Positions 38,638 through 47,546 are shown, counted from the stretch's first letter. The stretch is DNA of 64,000 nucleotides from Oscillospiraceae bacterium (GCA_017527825.1 JAFXPO010000042.1:45506-109505), one strand, 5' to 3'. Notes: generated by a model not told the origin, from the letters alone. Translations and numbers: made by a program.

Positions 38638-40650
38638 ATGAAATCCTTGAAAACACTACTTGCTGCCATTTTTGCACTCGCAGCATTTTGTATTCTTCCC
38701 ACACCTGTCCACGCCGCCATGTCAGCCGGTACGGATTGCGTTGAACTCATCAAGCAATACGAGGGCTTCTCCGCCACCGCCTATCGGGAGGGCAGCCGCT
38801 GGTACATCGGCTACGGCTCCCAGATTTCCGAGGGCGCTTATCCCGACGGCATCAGCGAGGACAAGGCAGAGGAGCTGCTGCGCGGCAGCCTCACCGGCAT
38901 CGAAACCGCGCTCAACCGCTTTTTTGCCCGCAATGACATCACTCCCACACAGGAGCAGTTCGACGCGCTGGTCGATTTCACCTACACCTACAACGAATCC
39001 TGGCTCAGCGGCAGCAGTGCGCTGCTGCGGATCGTCCGGGGCGACACGCAGGCGACGCGTCGCGAGACCGCGCAGGCGTTTGGCGTATGGAGCCATGTCG
39101 GCGGCAGCGTATTACCCAGTCTTGCCCAGCGGCGGCTTCAGGAAACCGCGCTTTGGCTGGACGGCGACCTCTCCCGCGCTGACGAATTCTGCTACCTCGG
39201 CGCGTCCATCGGCGAGGGCGTCAGCTATTCCACCGACTTTGCCGTGTACGAGCGCGGCGGCGTATATGATGCTTTCCCCACCATGTTCCGTCTCGGCTAT
39301 ACGCTCACGGGCATGAGAACAGCGGATGGAACCACCATCCGTCTGGGCGACACCGTCACAGCCAGCCGCATCGTCGATCCCATCTGGGAACAAAGCAGCT
39401 ACAGCAAGCAATACGCTGACGTGCGACCGGAGCAGTGGCACTATGCGTACATCATGGATTTGAGTGAGGACGGCGTCATCAACGGGCGCGACGACGGAAC
39501 TTACGCCCCTGATCTGCCCACCACCACCGGCGAAGCGCTCAAGCTGATCCTGCTGGCGTCGGGCCACGAGGCGCAAGCCGCCACCGGTACGCATTGGGCA
39601 AGCGGATACGCGGACTACGCGCGAGAGCGGCACCTGCTGCCCGCTTCACTTTTGAGCGACCCGGATCAGACCATCACCCGCGGCAACGTGGCACAGCTTG
39701 CCGCTAAGGCGATTGGCTTCGGGCAGGTCTTTTCCGCCACGCCCTTCGCCGACACACAGGACGGCTACGTCGTCGCGCTGGCGGAGGCGGGCATTCTCCT
39801 CGGCACAACCGAAAACGGCGAGCAGGTTTTCCACCCGGAGCGCTCTCTGACCCGCGCGGAGGTCTCCACGATTGTCTGGCGTCTCCGCTGCGCCGTGGCG
39901 CTGCACAAGACGCAGACCCTGACCTATGGCGGACGTATCCTGAGCATTGCCCCCGGCGTGCCGCTGAATACCTACAGTGCGGACGGCTTCTCCGGCAGCA
40001 ATGACACCATGGACTACAGCGAGCCGGGCGTGACGGTGCTGCGCGGCGTGGACGTCTCCCGTTATCAGGAGAATGTGGACTGGAATGCTCTCTGGAACGC
40101 GGGCATCCGCTTTGCGATCCTGCGCGTCGGCGGACGCTACCAGCAGTCCGGTGAAATTTACGACGACCGGCTTTTTGAGGCAAACTATGCCGGCGCAAAA
40201 GCCGTCGGCATGCGCATCGGCGTCTACTTCTACTCCCAGGCGATCACCACCGGGGAAGCCGTGGAGGAGGCGGACTATGTGATTGCCAAGCTTAAAGGAA
40301 AGGAACTGGACGGTCCCGTGGTCTTCGACTGGGAGACCGCCGAATCCGCAAACGCCCGCACCGCCGGTCTACCCGTTTCGACGGTCTGCGACTGTGCCGT
40401 CGCCTACTGCGAACGTGTTAAGGAGAAAGGCTATACACCTATGGTATACATGAACGCCTACGACGGATATCTCAAATATGACGTTTCCCGCCTGACGGAC
40501 TATGACATCTGGTACGCCGGACAGTACAATGGGCAATACCCCAAATTCATCTACGACTTCGCGATCTGGCAGTATACCGACACCGGCCGCGTCGACGGAA
40601 TCAACGGTCGCGCTGATCTTGACCTTTGGTTCTTCCGGGACGATGCTTGA
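38638..40650 (+). CDS. Secreted double muramidase: GH24-like domain, SLH repeats, GH25 lysozyme
   Basis: From ATG 38638 (SD GAGGT) the 670-residue protein has a signal peptide (1-27), a GH24 (T4-type lysozyme) domain at about 28-185 (VELIKQYEGFSATAYRE ... WYIGYGSQ), SLH repeats at about 255-415 (YADVRPEQWHYAYIMDLSEDG, FADTQDGYVVALAEAG, FHPERSLTRAEVSTIVWRL) and a GH25 muramidase at about 468-668 (GVDVSRYQENVDW with D472; FDWE with D564 and E566). The GH25 acid residues are intact. In the GH24 domain E42 is present but the Asp and Thr of the triad appear as E51 and Y56. Likely a wall-attached autolysin. Confidence 0.88.
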   Translation: MKSLKTLLAAIFALAAFCILPTPVHAAMSAGTDCVELIKQYEGFSATAYREGSRWYIGYGSQISEGAYPDGISEDKAEELLRGSLTGIETALNRFFARNDITPTQEQFDALVDFTYTYNESWLSGSSALLRIVRGDTQATRRETAQAFGVWSHVGGSVLPSLAQRRLQETALWLDGDLSRADEFCYLGASIGEGVSYSTDFAVYERGGVYDAFPTMFRLGYTLTGMRTADGTTIRLGDTVTASRIVDPIWEQSSYSKQYADVRPEQWHYAYIMDLSEDGVINGRDDGTYAPDLPTTTGEALKLILLASGHEAQAATGTHWASGYADYARERHLLPASLLSDPDQTITRGNVAQLAAKAIGFGQVFSATPFADTQDGYVVALAEAGILLGTTENGEQVFHPERSLTRAEVSTIVWRLRCAVALHKTQTLTYGGRILSIAPGVPLNTYSADGFSGSNDTMDYSEPGVTVLRGVDVSRYQENVDWNALWNAGIRFAILRVGGRYQQSGEIYDDRLFEANYAGAKAVGMRIGVYFYSQAITTGEAVEEADYVIAKLKGKELDGPVVFDWETAESANARTAGLPVSTVCDCAVAYCERVKEKGYTPMVYMNAYDGYLKYDVSRLTDYDIWYAGQYNGQYPKFIYDFAIWQYTDTGRVDGINGRADLDLWFFRDDA

Positions 40651-40667
40651 CAATTTGCCGCAAATTG
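40651..40667 (+). promoter_or_regulatory. Perfect dyad upstream of the LysR gene
   Basis: CAATTTG-CCG-CAAATTG, a 7-bp inverted repeat with a 3-base centre, lies directly after the muramidase stop codon and 55 bases before the LysR start. It could be an autoregulatory LysR site. A TTGACA overlaps it, but the nearest -10 (TATGAT, 40673-40678) is 20 bases away. Confidence 0.35.
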
Positions 40668-40721
40668 ATTACTATGATTCAATGAAAGTTTTCGTTTTCC
40701 GCATGAATAGAAAGGGCGTCT

Positions 40722-41621
40722 ATGGAAATCCGCAATCTGATTACATTCCTGAAGGTCACCGAGCTGAAAAGCTTCTCCAAAGCAGCGGAGGCGCTCGACT
40801 ATTCTCAGTCCGCCGTGACGGTGCAAATTCAGCAGCTGGAGCGTGAGTTGGGCGTTCAGCTCTTTGACCGCATCGGAAAAAATGTCTCCATCACGCAGTA
40901 CGGCAAGGATTTTGTCTCCTACGCGCGGGATGTGGTCAGCGCGGTCGCCCGCGCGAGCGCCTTTGCCACAGCAAACGAAGACCTGACCGGAACGGTGCGC
41001 GTCGGAACACTGGATTCGCTGATGACCGCTTCCTTCGCGGACATTGTGCCCAGATTTCACAAGCGCTTTCCCCATGTGCTCACCAACATTCACGGTGACA
41101 ATGTCGCGCATCTGCGGGAGCTGCTGGTCAAAAATGAGCTTGATCTCATCTACACACTGGATGAACAGGTGCACGACACGCAGTTCGTCAAGGTTTTTGA
41201 GGCGGAGGAGGACATCGTTGTTGTCGCCAACGCCAAGAATCCTCTGACCGCGCGGGACGATGTCAAGCTGGCGGATCTGGTCAAACACCCGTTTGTGTTA
41301 ATGAACCGCAACAACGCCTACCGAGACCAGTTCGATCTGGAGCTTGCGCGTCACGGTCTCTCCGTTGAGCCGTTCTGCGAGCTGGAAAGCGACGTGCTGG
41401 CGCTGCGGCTGCTCAGCGAGGATGCCCGATACCTCTCGGTACTGCCTCGTTACACGGTGCAAAAGAGCATTCACGAGCACGATCTCGCTATCATTCCGGT
41501 GCAGGACTGCGCCATGCGTCAATGGCGGCAGCTGATGTACCACAAAAACAAGGTGCTCACACCCCAGATTCAGGGCATGCTGGATACCATTCTGGAAATT
41601 GCGAAAAGCCCTATTGAGTGA
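40722..41621 (+). CDS. LysR-family transcriptional regulator
   Basis: The 299-residue protein has the N-terminal winged helix-turn-helix (LITFLKVTELKSFSKAAEALDYSQSAVT, QIQQLERELGVQLFDRIGK) and a periplasmic-binding-like effector domain (VRVGTLDSLMTASFADIVPRFHKRFPHV). It is convergent with an MFS transporter across a shared terminator, so a regulator-transporter relation is possible but not shown. Ligand unknown. Confidence 0.92.
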   Translation: MEIRNLITFLKVTELKSFSKAAEALDYSQSAVTVQIQQLERELGVQLFDRIGKNVSITQYGKDFVSYARDVVSAVARASAFATANEDLTGTVRVGTLDSLMTASFADIVPRFHKRFPHVLTNIHGDNVAHLRELLVKNELDLIYTLDEQVHDTQFVKVFEAEEDIVVVANAKNPLTARDDVKLADLVKHPFVLMNRNNAYRDQFDLELARHGLSVEPFCELESDVLALRLLSEDARYLSVLPRYTVQKSIHEHDLAIIPVQDCAMRQWRQLMYHKNKVLTPQIQGMLDTILEIAKSPIE

Positions 41622-41656
41622 AAAAAACTCCGCCAAAAGGCGGAGTTTTTGTTTTA
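41621..41656. terminator. Bidirectional terminator between the LysR and MFS genes
   Basis: AAACTCCGCC-AAAA-GGCGGAGTTT (41625-41648) with TTGTTTTA after it on the plus strand and an A/T run on the other side. Confidence 0.85.
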
Positions 41657-42796
41657 TGCTTTCGTTCTTCGGCACAGCGTCCAATGAGACGCCGTCATAA
41701 CTGCCAGCAGGAGCATCAGATATGCAGGGAACGCGCGCAGCGTGAGTCGTGTGGAAAGCCAGCCGAACAGCGGAGGCATCAGGGATGTGCCTACATAGGC
41801 GCTTGCCATCTGCACACCGATGAGTGCCTGTGAGCGCTCCGCCCCGAAGTGGGAGGGGGTCGAGTGGATAATGCAGGGGTAGATCGGTGCGCAGCCAAGC
41901 CCCAGCAGAATCAGCCCCAACAGGGCGGTGTCTGTCCCCAACAGCACAACGAGGATTCCGGTCGCGATGAGTCCCTGCCCCAACCGCACCATTTGCGTGT
42001 CATTCAGGCGAAGGGTGAGAAATCCGCTGACGGCGCGGCCGCCGGTGATGCCTATGAAGAACAGGCTTCCGTATCGCGCCGCAGTCACCGCGTCCACGCC
42101 GCGCACATTGACCAAAAAGCTGCTCGCCCACAGCCCCACTGTCTGCTCCAGCGCACAGTAGCAGAAGAAACTCAGCATCACTGATTTCGCGCCGGGAATG
42201 GCAATTGCCTTGGCAAGTGAAAGTGCTTTACTATTCTCTTTTTCAATGGAATTTGGAGTATCTTGCTTCCAGAGTGGCAGGCTTAGCAGCAAAACTGCTG
42301 TCAGCGCCAATTGGATGCAGCCGATCACACGGTAGCCGCCCTGCCAGCTGCCATCGCCGGAGAGCGCCGCCGCCATAATATACGGTCCCGTCATGGCGCC
42401 GATACCCCACATGCAATGAAGCCAGCTCATGTGGCGGCTGGCATAATGCAGCGCCACATAGTTGTTCAGCGCCGCGTCCACACCGCCCGCGCCCAGTCCG
42501 TAGGGTACCGCCCAAAGGCACAGCAGCGCAAAGGAGCCGCTCAGGGAAAACCCGAACAACGCCGCGCAGGTCAACGCAACGCTGTACGCCGTCACCCGTC
42601 CCGCGCCTAGACGGCGGGTAAGGCGGTCGCTCATAAGGCTTGAAAGCACCGTCCCCGCGGAAATAATCATAAAGATAATGCCCGACCAGGGCAGCGGTAC
42701 CGCCAGCTCACGGTGGATGATTGGCCACGCTGAGCCTAGCAGCGAGTCTGGCAGACCGAGGCTGATAAACGCGAGATAGATGAAAGTAAGCAGCAA
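41654..42796 (-). CDS. Major facilitator superfamily transporter
   Basis: About 380 residues with twelve hydrophobic segments in two halves and the MFS loop SDRLTRRLGAGRVTAYSV between helices 2 and 3. The pattern LGLPDSLLGSAWP and GVDAALNNYVALHY resembles FucP/YfkF-type sugar or unknown-substrate MFS members. I chose the TTG at 42796 because AAGGAG lies eight bases upstream; the open frame starts seven codons earlier inside a strong hairpin. Substrate not predictable. Confidence 0.85.
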   Translation of the reverse strand: MLLTFIYLAFISLGLPDSLLGSAWPIIHRELAVPLPWSGIIFMIISAGTVLSSLMSDRLTRRLGAGRVTAYSVALTCAALFGFSLSGSFALLCLWAVPYGLGAGGVDAALNNYVALHYASRHMSWLHCMWGIGAMTGPYIMAAALSGDGSWQGGYRVIGCIQLALTAVLLLSLPLWKQDTPNSIEKENSKALSLAKAIAIPGAKSVMLSFFCYCALEQTVGLWASSFLVNVRGVDAVTAARYGSLFFIGITGGRAVSGFLTLRLNDTQMVRLGQGLIATGILVVLLGTDTALLGLILLGLGCAPIYPCIIHSTPSHFGAERSQALIGVQMASAYVGTSLMPPLFGWLSTRLTLRAFPAYLMLLLAVMTASHWTLCRRTKA

Positions 42797-42812
42797 AACA
42801 ATGTCTCCTTCA

Positions 42813-42850
42813 CGCAAACCCCCGCCGCACCGATGCGGCGGGGGTTTGCG
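42813..42850 (-). terminator. Perfect 17-bp GC-rich hairpin between CD1247 and the MFS gene
   Basis: 42813-42829 pairs perfectly with 42834-42850 around a 4-base loop. The T-run is only three bases and lies inside the stem; the MFS SD (AAGGAG) begins three bases after it. It is placed like the terminator of the efp-CD1247 unit, and may also limit read-through into the MFS gene. Confidence 0.6.
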
Positions 42851-42858
42851 TGATCCAA

Positions 42859-43245
42859 TTACTCGTCGTCTTCGTCGTCCAGGTCCTCGGCGTCAAATTC
42901 CAGCTTTGCGCCGCAGTTCGGGCAGACAACTACACCGTCTTCGAGGTAATCCTCGTCAAAATAAATCTCTTCCTCACACTCCGGGCAGGTGGTCATATAC
43001 ACCGGCTCGTCCTCGTCCTCGTCGTCGTCGAAGAGCAGTTCCTCCACGTCCGCCAGATCGTCGCTGATGACATCCAGTCCATCGCCAACCTCCATGACCT
43101 CGTCGGTCAGGTCCTCGATCTCCAGCGCCACCTCGTCCAACACATCGACAATCGCTTTGAACAGCTTGCCGTAGTCGGAATCAGCGTCGATCTTGAGTCC
43201 CTCCATCAAGCCCTTGAGATACGCGACCTTTTCAGAAACACCCAT
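42859..43245 (-). CDS. CD1247-type protein with C-terminal zinc ribbon
   Basis: From ATG 43245 (SD AAAGGAG) the 128-residue protein has the CD1247 N-terminal domain (VSEKVAYLKGLMEGLKIDADS, a predicted helical segment with EVALEIEDLTDEV), a run of acidic residues, and a zinc ribbon with CPECEEEI and CPNCGAKL, ending in another acidic tail. The family occurs in clostridia next to efp; function unknown. Confidence 0.85.
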   Translation of the reverse strand: MGVSEKVAYLKGLMEGLKIDADSDYGKLFKAIVDVLDEVALEIEDLTDEVMEVGDGLDVISDDLADVEELLFDDDEDEDEPVYMTTCPECEEEIYFDEDYLEDGVVVCPNCGAKLEFDAEDLDDEDDE

Positions 43246-43276
43246 GATACTTCTCCTTTCATGTCCATGTAGGTGG

Positions 43277-43306
43277 AAGGCTGCATTCTGCAAGGAATGC
43301 AGCCTT
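43277..43306 (-). other. 12-bp inverted repeat between efp and CD1247
   Basis: AAGGCTGCATTC (43277-43288) pairs perfectly with GAATGCAGCCTT (43295-43306) around a 6-base loop. No U-run follows on the minus strand, so it is more likely an mRNA-stability or partial attenuation structure than a full terminator. Confidence 0.55.
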
Positions 43307-43317
43307 GTGTAGTTTGC

Positions 43318-43884
43318 TTACTTCGCTCTGCCGATATACTCGCCCGTGCGGGTGTCGATCTGCACCTTGTCGCCCTCGTTGATGAACAGGGGGACGCGAA
43401 CCTCGGCGCCGGTCTCTACGGTAGCAGGCTTGAGGGTGTTGGTGGCAGTGTTGCCCGCGAGACCCGGCTCGGTCTTGGTGACCTCAAGGTCCATGAAGTT
43501 CGGGCACTCGATGCCGAACACGCTGCCCTTGTAGGAAAGCACCTTGCAGACGGTGTTCTCAGTAACGAAGCGGAACGGATCGCCCAGCATGTCCTTGCCG
43601 ATGGGAACCATCTCAAAGGTCTCCTGATCCATGAAGTAATAGAGGTCGCCGTCGGCATAGCTGTACGCCATGTCCTTGCGCTCAATAAACGCCTCCTCAA
43701 ACTTCGCGGTGGGGTTGAAGCTGGTCTCGGTGACGCCGCCGGTGATGACGTTCTTCATCTTGGTGCGGACGAACGCCGCGCCCTTGCCGGGCTTGACGTG
43801 CTGGAACTCGACGACCTGATAGACCTTGCCGTCCATCTCAAAGAGCTTGCCGTTGCGGAAATCGCCGGCGGTAATCGTTGCCAT
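43318..43884 (-). CDS. efp: Translation elongation factor P
   Basis: EF-P relieves ribosome stalling at polyproline. The 188-residue protein has the three-beta-barrel layout, with the loop [14 protein letters not shown] carrying the tip lysine and C-terminal [13 protein letters not shown]. The residue at the tip of the loop is Lys, as in most bacteria. SD TAGGAGG precedes the ATG. Followed by the CD1247 gene. Confidence 0.97.
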   Translation of the reverse strand: MATITAGDFRNGKLFEMDGKVYQVVEFQHVKPGKGAAFVRTKMKNVITGGVTETSFNPTAKFEEAFIERKDMAYSYADGDLYYFMDQETFEMVPIGKDMLGDPFRFVTENTVCKVLSYKGSVFGIECPNFMDLEVTKTEPGLAGNTATNTLKPATVETGAEVRVPLFINEGDKVQIDTRTGEYIGRAK

Positions 43885-43934
43885 ATTGTTTTCCTCCTAA
43901 ATCACGAGGAAATCTCAGGCGACTTCCTCAAAAT

Positions 43935-43952
43935 AAAACCGTATGCGGTTTT
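43935..43952 (-). terminator. Small hairpin with U-run in the efp leader
   Basis: AAAACCG-CATA-CGGTTTT followed by ATTTTG on the minus strand. It may end yqeG transcripts, but it lies downstream of the predicted efp start, so it would also form in the efp leader. A second hairpin (GAGGAA with TTTCCTC) follows before the efp SD. Confidence 0.45.
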
Positions 43953-43963
43953 TTATCTATGGT

Positions 43964-43992
43964 ATTTTACCTTATTTTGTGTGGTATTGCAA
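43964..43992 (-). promoter_or_regulatory. Promoter of efp
   Basis: TTGCAA (43987-43992) and TAAAAT (43964-43969) on the minus strand with a 17-base spacer; predicted start near 43957, giving a leader of about 73 bases. Confidence 0.6.
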
Positions 43993-44030
43993 GACCTTTT
44001 CGCTATCTTGCGCCAAAAATTACAAATTTA

Positions 44031-44534
44031 TTATCTTTGATCCTGCCCGCAGGCACGTTTGAACGGCTCCTGCATGGCATGGAGAACGTGATTCCACGCG
44101 CCAACCGGGCCGTCCTTCGGCTCCACCATGAGCATCAACGTTCCGCCGCGCTTCGCCGCCAGCGTGTCAGTGAGCAGCTTGTCGCCCAGCATGGCGGTCT
44201 GCGCCGCGCACACGCCATGCTTGCGCATTGCTTCCACCAGACCTCGCGTACCGGGCTTCCCCGCGTTGCCCACATAGTCTATGCCGAGATTTTTGCAAAA
44301 CCGCTCCACGCGCACCGGCGAGCGGTTGTTGGAGATGATTTCCACCGTCACGCCGCTGTCCTTGAGCGTGCGTACCCATGCCAGCAGATTTTCGTCCGGT
44401 TCCGCCTGCGCCTTCGGCGCGAGGGTATAATCAAGGTCGGAAAGCAGAAGCCTGACGCCGTGATCGCGCAGAAACGCCGGCGTGACGGCGGTATAGTCGT
44501 TAAAAACGTAGTCGGGAATGAGTGAAACAGACAT
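44031..44534 (-). CDS. YqeG-family HAD-superfamily phosphatase
   Basis: From ATG 44534 (SD GCGAGG) the 167-residue protein has the HAD motif I DLDYTLAP, motif II ISNNRSP, a Lys in NAGKPGTRG, and motif IV-like MLGDKLLTD. YqeG members are class IIIA HAD phosphatases of unknown substrate, widespread in Firmicutes. The longer open frame to 44642 has no SD. Confidence 0.88.
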   Translation of the reverse strand: MSVSLIPDYVFNDYTAVTPAFLRDHGVRLLLSDLDYTLAPKAQAEPDENLLAWVRTLKDSGVTVEIISNNRSPVRVERFCKNLGIDYVGNAGKPGTRGLVEAMRKHGVCAAQTAMLGDKLLTDTLAAKRGGTLMLMVEPKDGPVGAWNHVLHAMQEPFKRACGQDQR

Positions 44535-44656
44535 AACAGCCTCGCAGAGTTCGCCGCCCGCAGACGGCAAATCATTCTGATCGTTTTTCGTCACGACATG
44601 CGCGTGACAAAGCTTCTCACGGAGCGCGCGACGGAGGCGCAAGGGGCATCCTACTC

Positions 44657-44689
44657 AAAAAAGAGGACGCCGAAGGCGTCCTCTTTTTT
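44657..44689 (-). terminator. Intrinsic terminator of rpsU
   Basis: AAAAAAGAGGACGCC with GGCGTCCTCTTTTTT across a short loop. Confidence 0.88.
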
Positions 44690-44696
44690 GCAACTC

Positions 44697-44882
44697 TTAA
44701 TAGAAACGCTTGTTGCGGTTCTTGCGCGCAGCCTCGCTCTTCTTGCGGCGCTTGACGCTGGGGCTTTCATAAGCCTCGCGACGGCGCACCTCAGCGACGA
44801 TGCCAGCCTTGGCGCAGCTTCTCTTGAAGCGCTTGAGCGCGCTGTCCAGAGATTCGCCTTCCTTGACATGCACTTCGGACAT
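44697..44882 (-). CDS. rpsU: Ribosomal protein bS21
   Basis: The 61-residue, highly basic protein has [19 protein letters not shown] and [23 protein letters not shown], diagnostic of bS21. A single-gene unit with a perfect promoter and strong terminator; SD GGGAGGG. Confidence 0.97.
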   Translation of the reverse strand: MSEVHVKEGESLDSALKRFKRSCAKAGIVAEVRRREAYESPSVKRRKKSEAARKNRNKRFY

Positions 44883-44959
44883 CTATATTTCCCTCCCTCC
44901 GATGCGCCCGGCTCAATCCAGAGCGCTCAGTAGAGTCATCAACATGACTTGCGTAGAGC

Positions 44960-44988
44960 ATTATATGGGAAATGCGAGGGCTTGTCAA
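44960..44988 (-). promoter_or_regulatory. Perfect-consensus promoter of rpsU
   Basis: TTGACA (44983-44988), 17-base spacer and TATAAT (44960-44965) on the minus strand. Confidence 0.8.
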
Positions 44989-45038
44989 CATTTTTTTTGC
45001 TTTTTTCGAAGAAAAAGATCACGCGCGGAAAAATGCCG

Positions 45039-47546
45039 TCAAGCCGGCTTGACAATCAGGTTAACCAGCTTGTTCTTCACCAGGATCGTCTTGACAATCT
45101 GCATGCCCTCCAGAGACTTGGCAACCTTTTCGTTCGCCTTCGCAGCGGCGACCACGGTCGCCTCGTCGCTGTCCAGCGCCACGGAGATCGTGCCGCGCAG
45201 CTTGCCCTGAATCTGAACCGCCATCTCCACGACGCTCGCAATGGTCTTGCTCTCGTCGTACTGCGGCCACGGGTTCTGCATCGCCATTCTGCCGGTGGAC
45301 TTGGCAAAGCCGGTCAGTTCCCACATCTCCTCCACCATGTGCGGCGCGAACGGGCTAAGCATGAGCATCAGCGCCTTCAGGTCGCCGCGGCTCAGACCGT
45401 TGGCGTAGAACTCGTTGACCATCGCCATGAGCGCTGCAATGGCAGTGTTCATCTTGAGGTCGTCAATATCGCTTGTGACCTTCTTGATGGTCTTGTGAAC
45501 GGTGGCTTCGTTCTTCGCAGAGATCGTCTCCTCGTCGCTCGCCATGTCCATGAGGTTCCAGCAGCGGTCTAAGAAGCGCTTGCTGCCCTTTACCGCCTCG
45601 TCCGACCATGTCGCGGTCTTTTCAAAGTCGCCGATGAACATGATATAGAGGCGCATGGTGTCCGCGCCGTATGCCTTCACCACGTCGTCGGGATTGACCA
45701 CGTTGCCGAGGGACTTGGACATCTTCACCGCCGGACGCAGCGCCTGATTGCCATACTTGTCGATGAGCGCCTGCTTTTCCACCTCGGTTTTGGCAAAGCC
45801 CACATAGTGCGGGTTCTGTCCGAGGATCATGCCGTGGCTGGTGCGCTTGGCGTAAGGCTCCTTGGTGTGCACCACGCCGATGTCATAGAGGAACTTGTGC
45901 CAGAAGCGGCTGTAGAGCAGATGCAGCGTGGTATGCTCCATGCCGCCGTTGTACCAGTCGACCGGACCCCAGTACTCCTCCGCCTCATGGCTGACGGGCG
46001 CGGAATCGTTGTGGGCGTCCATATAACGCAGATAATACCAGCTTGAACCCGCCCACTGGGGCATGGTGTCGGTCTCGCGTCTGGCGGGTTTGCCGCACTT
46101 GGGACAGGTCGTGTTGACCCAGTCGGTCATCTTGGAGATCGGGCTTTCGCCGTCGTCGGTCGGCTCGTAGCTGTCCACCTGCGGCAGCACCAGCGGGAGC
46201 TGTTCCTCCGGCACCGGCACCCAGCCGCAATCCGGGCAGTTGACGAGCGGGATCGGTTCGCCCCAATAGCGCTGACGAGAGAACACCCAGTCGCGCAGCT
46301 TGAAGTTGGTCTTTTCTTTGCCCCAGCCCTGCTCGATGGCGTAGTTCTTCATGTACGGGATGGCGTCCTTGACGGTCATGCCGTTGAGGATGCCGGAATT
46401 GACCATGATGCCCGTGTCGTCCTTGAGCGTGAACGCCTCCTTGGTGACGTCGCCGCCCTTGACCACCTCGATGATCGGCAGACCGAATGCCGTGGCAAAG
46501 TCCCAGTCGCGCTGATCGTGACCCGGCACGCCCATGACAATGCCGGTGCCGTAGCCCATAAGCACATAGTCAGAGACGAACATCGGTACCGCCTCGCCGG
46601 TAGCGGGATTGATGACCTCAATGCCGTCGAGACGCACGCCGGTCTTTTCCTTGTTCAGCTCACCGCGCTCGAAGTCAGACTTTTTAGACGCCGCAACCTG
46701 ATACGCCGCGACCTCGTCCCAATTCTGAATGAGGGGCTGCCACTTCCTGAGCATAGGATGCTCCGGGGAGATGACCGTATAAGTCACGCCGTAAAGCGTG
46801 TCCACGCGGGTGGTGTAGACCGTGATATCGTCGCCGGTGTTCGTCTTGAACGTGACCTCGGTACCCGTGGAGCGACCGATCCAGTTGCGCTGCTGCGTCT
46901 TGACGCGTTCGATGAAGTCCACGTCGTCCAGATCGTCGACCAGACGGTCGGCGTACTTGGTGATGGCGAGCATCCACTGGCTCTTTTCCTTGCGGATGAC
47001 CTCGCTGCCGCAGCGCTCACAGACACCCTCGACCACCTCTTCGTTGGCGAGGACGCACTTGCAGGAGGTGCACCAGTTCACGGGCATGGTCGCCTTGTAA
47101 GCGAGACCCTTTTTAAAGAGCTGGAGGAAAATCCACTGCGTCCACTTATAATACTGCGGATCGGTGGTGTCCACCACGCGATCCCAGTCAAACCCGTAGC
47201 CCAGCATTTTGAGCTGACGGGTGAAGTTCTCAATATTCTGCTTCGTAACGATGGAGGGATGGATGTGGTTTTTGATGGCGAAGTTCTCCGTCGGCAAGCC
47301 GAAGGCGTCAAAGCCGATCGGAAACAGAACGTTGTAGCCCTCCATGCGCTTTTTGCGCGTCACCACGTCCATCGCCGTGAACGGGCGCGGATGCCCGACG
47401 TGCAAGCCTGCGGCAGAGGGATACGGAAACTCAATGAGACCGTAGAACTTTTTCTTGTCCTTCTCCCCCGTCACCGCGGCGTAGGGCTTGGTGACCTCCC
47501 AGTTTTCCTGCCATTTCTTCTCAATGGCGGTGAAATCATATTTCAT
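45039..47546 (-). CDS. leuS: Leucyl-tRNA synthetase
   Basis: Class I synthetase that charges tRNA-Leu. The 835-residue protein starts YDFTAIEKKWQENW, has the HIGH-type motif GLHVGHPRP, a CP1 editing domain in the middle (about 220-420, with the threonine-rich TTRVDTLYGVTY and VPGHDQRDWDFA), a zinc-type cysteine set (CPDCGWVP; CPKCGKPARRETDTMPQWAGSSWYY) and KMSKS (VKMSKSLGNVV). Complete and usual length. Last gene of the smc operon; it starts 26 bases after rsfS. Confidence 0.97.
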   Translation of the reverse strand: MKYDFTAIEKKWQENWEVTKPYAAVTGEKDKKKFYGLIEFPYPSAAGLHVGHPRPFTAMDVVTRKKRMEGYNVLFPIGFDAFGLPTENFAIKNHIHPSIVTKQNIENFTRQLKMLGYGFDWDRVVDTTDPQYYKWTQWIFLQLFKKGLAYKATMPVNWCTSCKCVLANEEVVEGVCERCGSEVIRKEKSQWMLAITKYADRLVDDLDDVDFIERVKTQQRNWIGRSTGTEVTFKTNTGDDITVYTTRVDTLYGVTYTVISPEHPMLRKWQPLIQNWDEVAAYQVAASKKSDFERGELNKEKTGVRLDGIEVINPATGEAVPMFVSDYVLMGYGTGIVMGVPGHDQRDWDFATAFGLPIIEVVKGGDVTKEAFTLKDDTGIMVNSGILNGMTVKDAIPYMKNYAIEQGWGKEKTNFKLRDWVFSRQRYWGEPIPLVNCPDCGWVPVPEEQLPLVLPQVDSYEPTDDGESPISKMTDWVNTTCPKCGKPARRETDTMPQWAGSSWYYLRYMDAHNDSAPVSHEAEEYWGPVDWYNGGMEHTTLHLLYSRFWHKFLYDIGVVHTKEPYAKRTSHGMILGQNPHYVGFAKTEVEKQALIDKYGNQALRPAVKMSKSLGNVVNPDDVVKAYGADTMRLYIMFIGDFEKTATWSDEAVKGSKRFLDRCWNLMDMASDEETISAKNEATVHKTIKKVTSDIDDLKMNTAIAALMAMVNEFYANGLSRGDLKALMLMLSPFAPHMVEEMWELTGFAKSTGRMAMQNPWPQYDESKTIASVVEMAVQIQGKLRGTISVALDSDEATVVAAAKANEKVAKSLEGMQIVKTILVKNKLVNLIVKPA

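Noticed and set aside
45000..45038. leuS terminator from CTTTTT/AAAAAG near 45010
   Set aside because: The pairing is AT-only with no following U-run, so it is not a convincing terminator; leuS transcripts may end elsewhere.
44883..47546. T-box leader for leuS
   Set aside because: leuS lies inside an operon with 26 bases between it and rsfS, so there is no room for a T-box.
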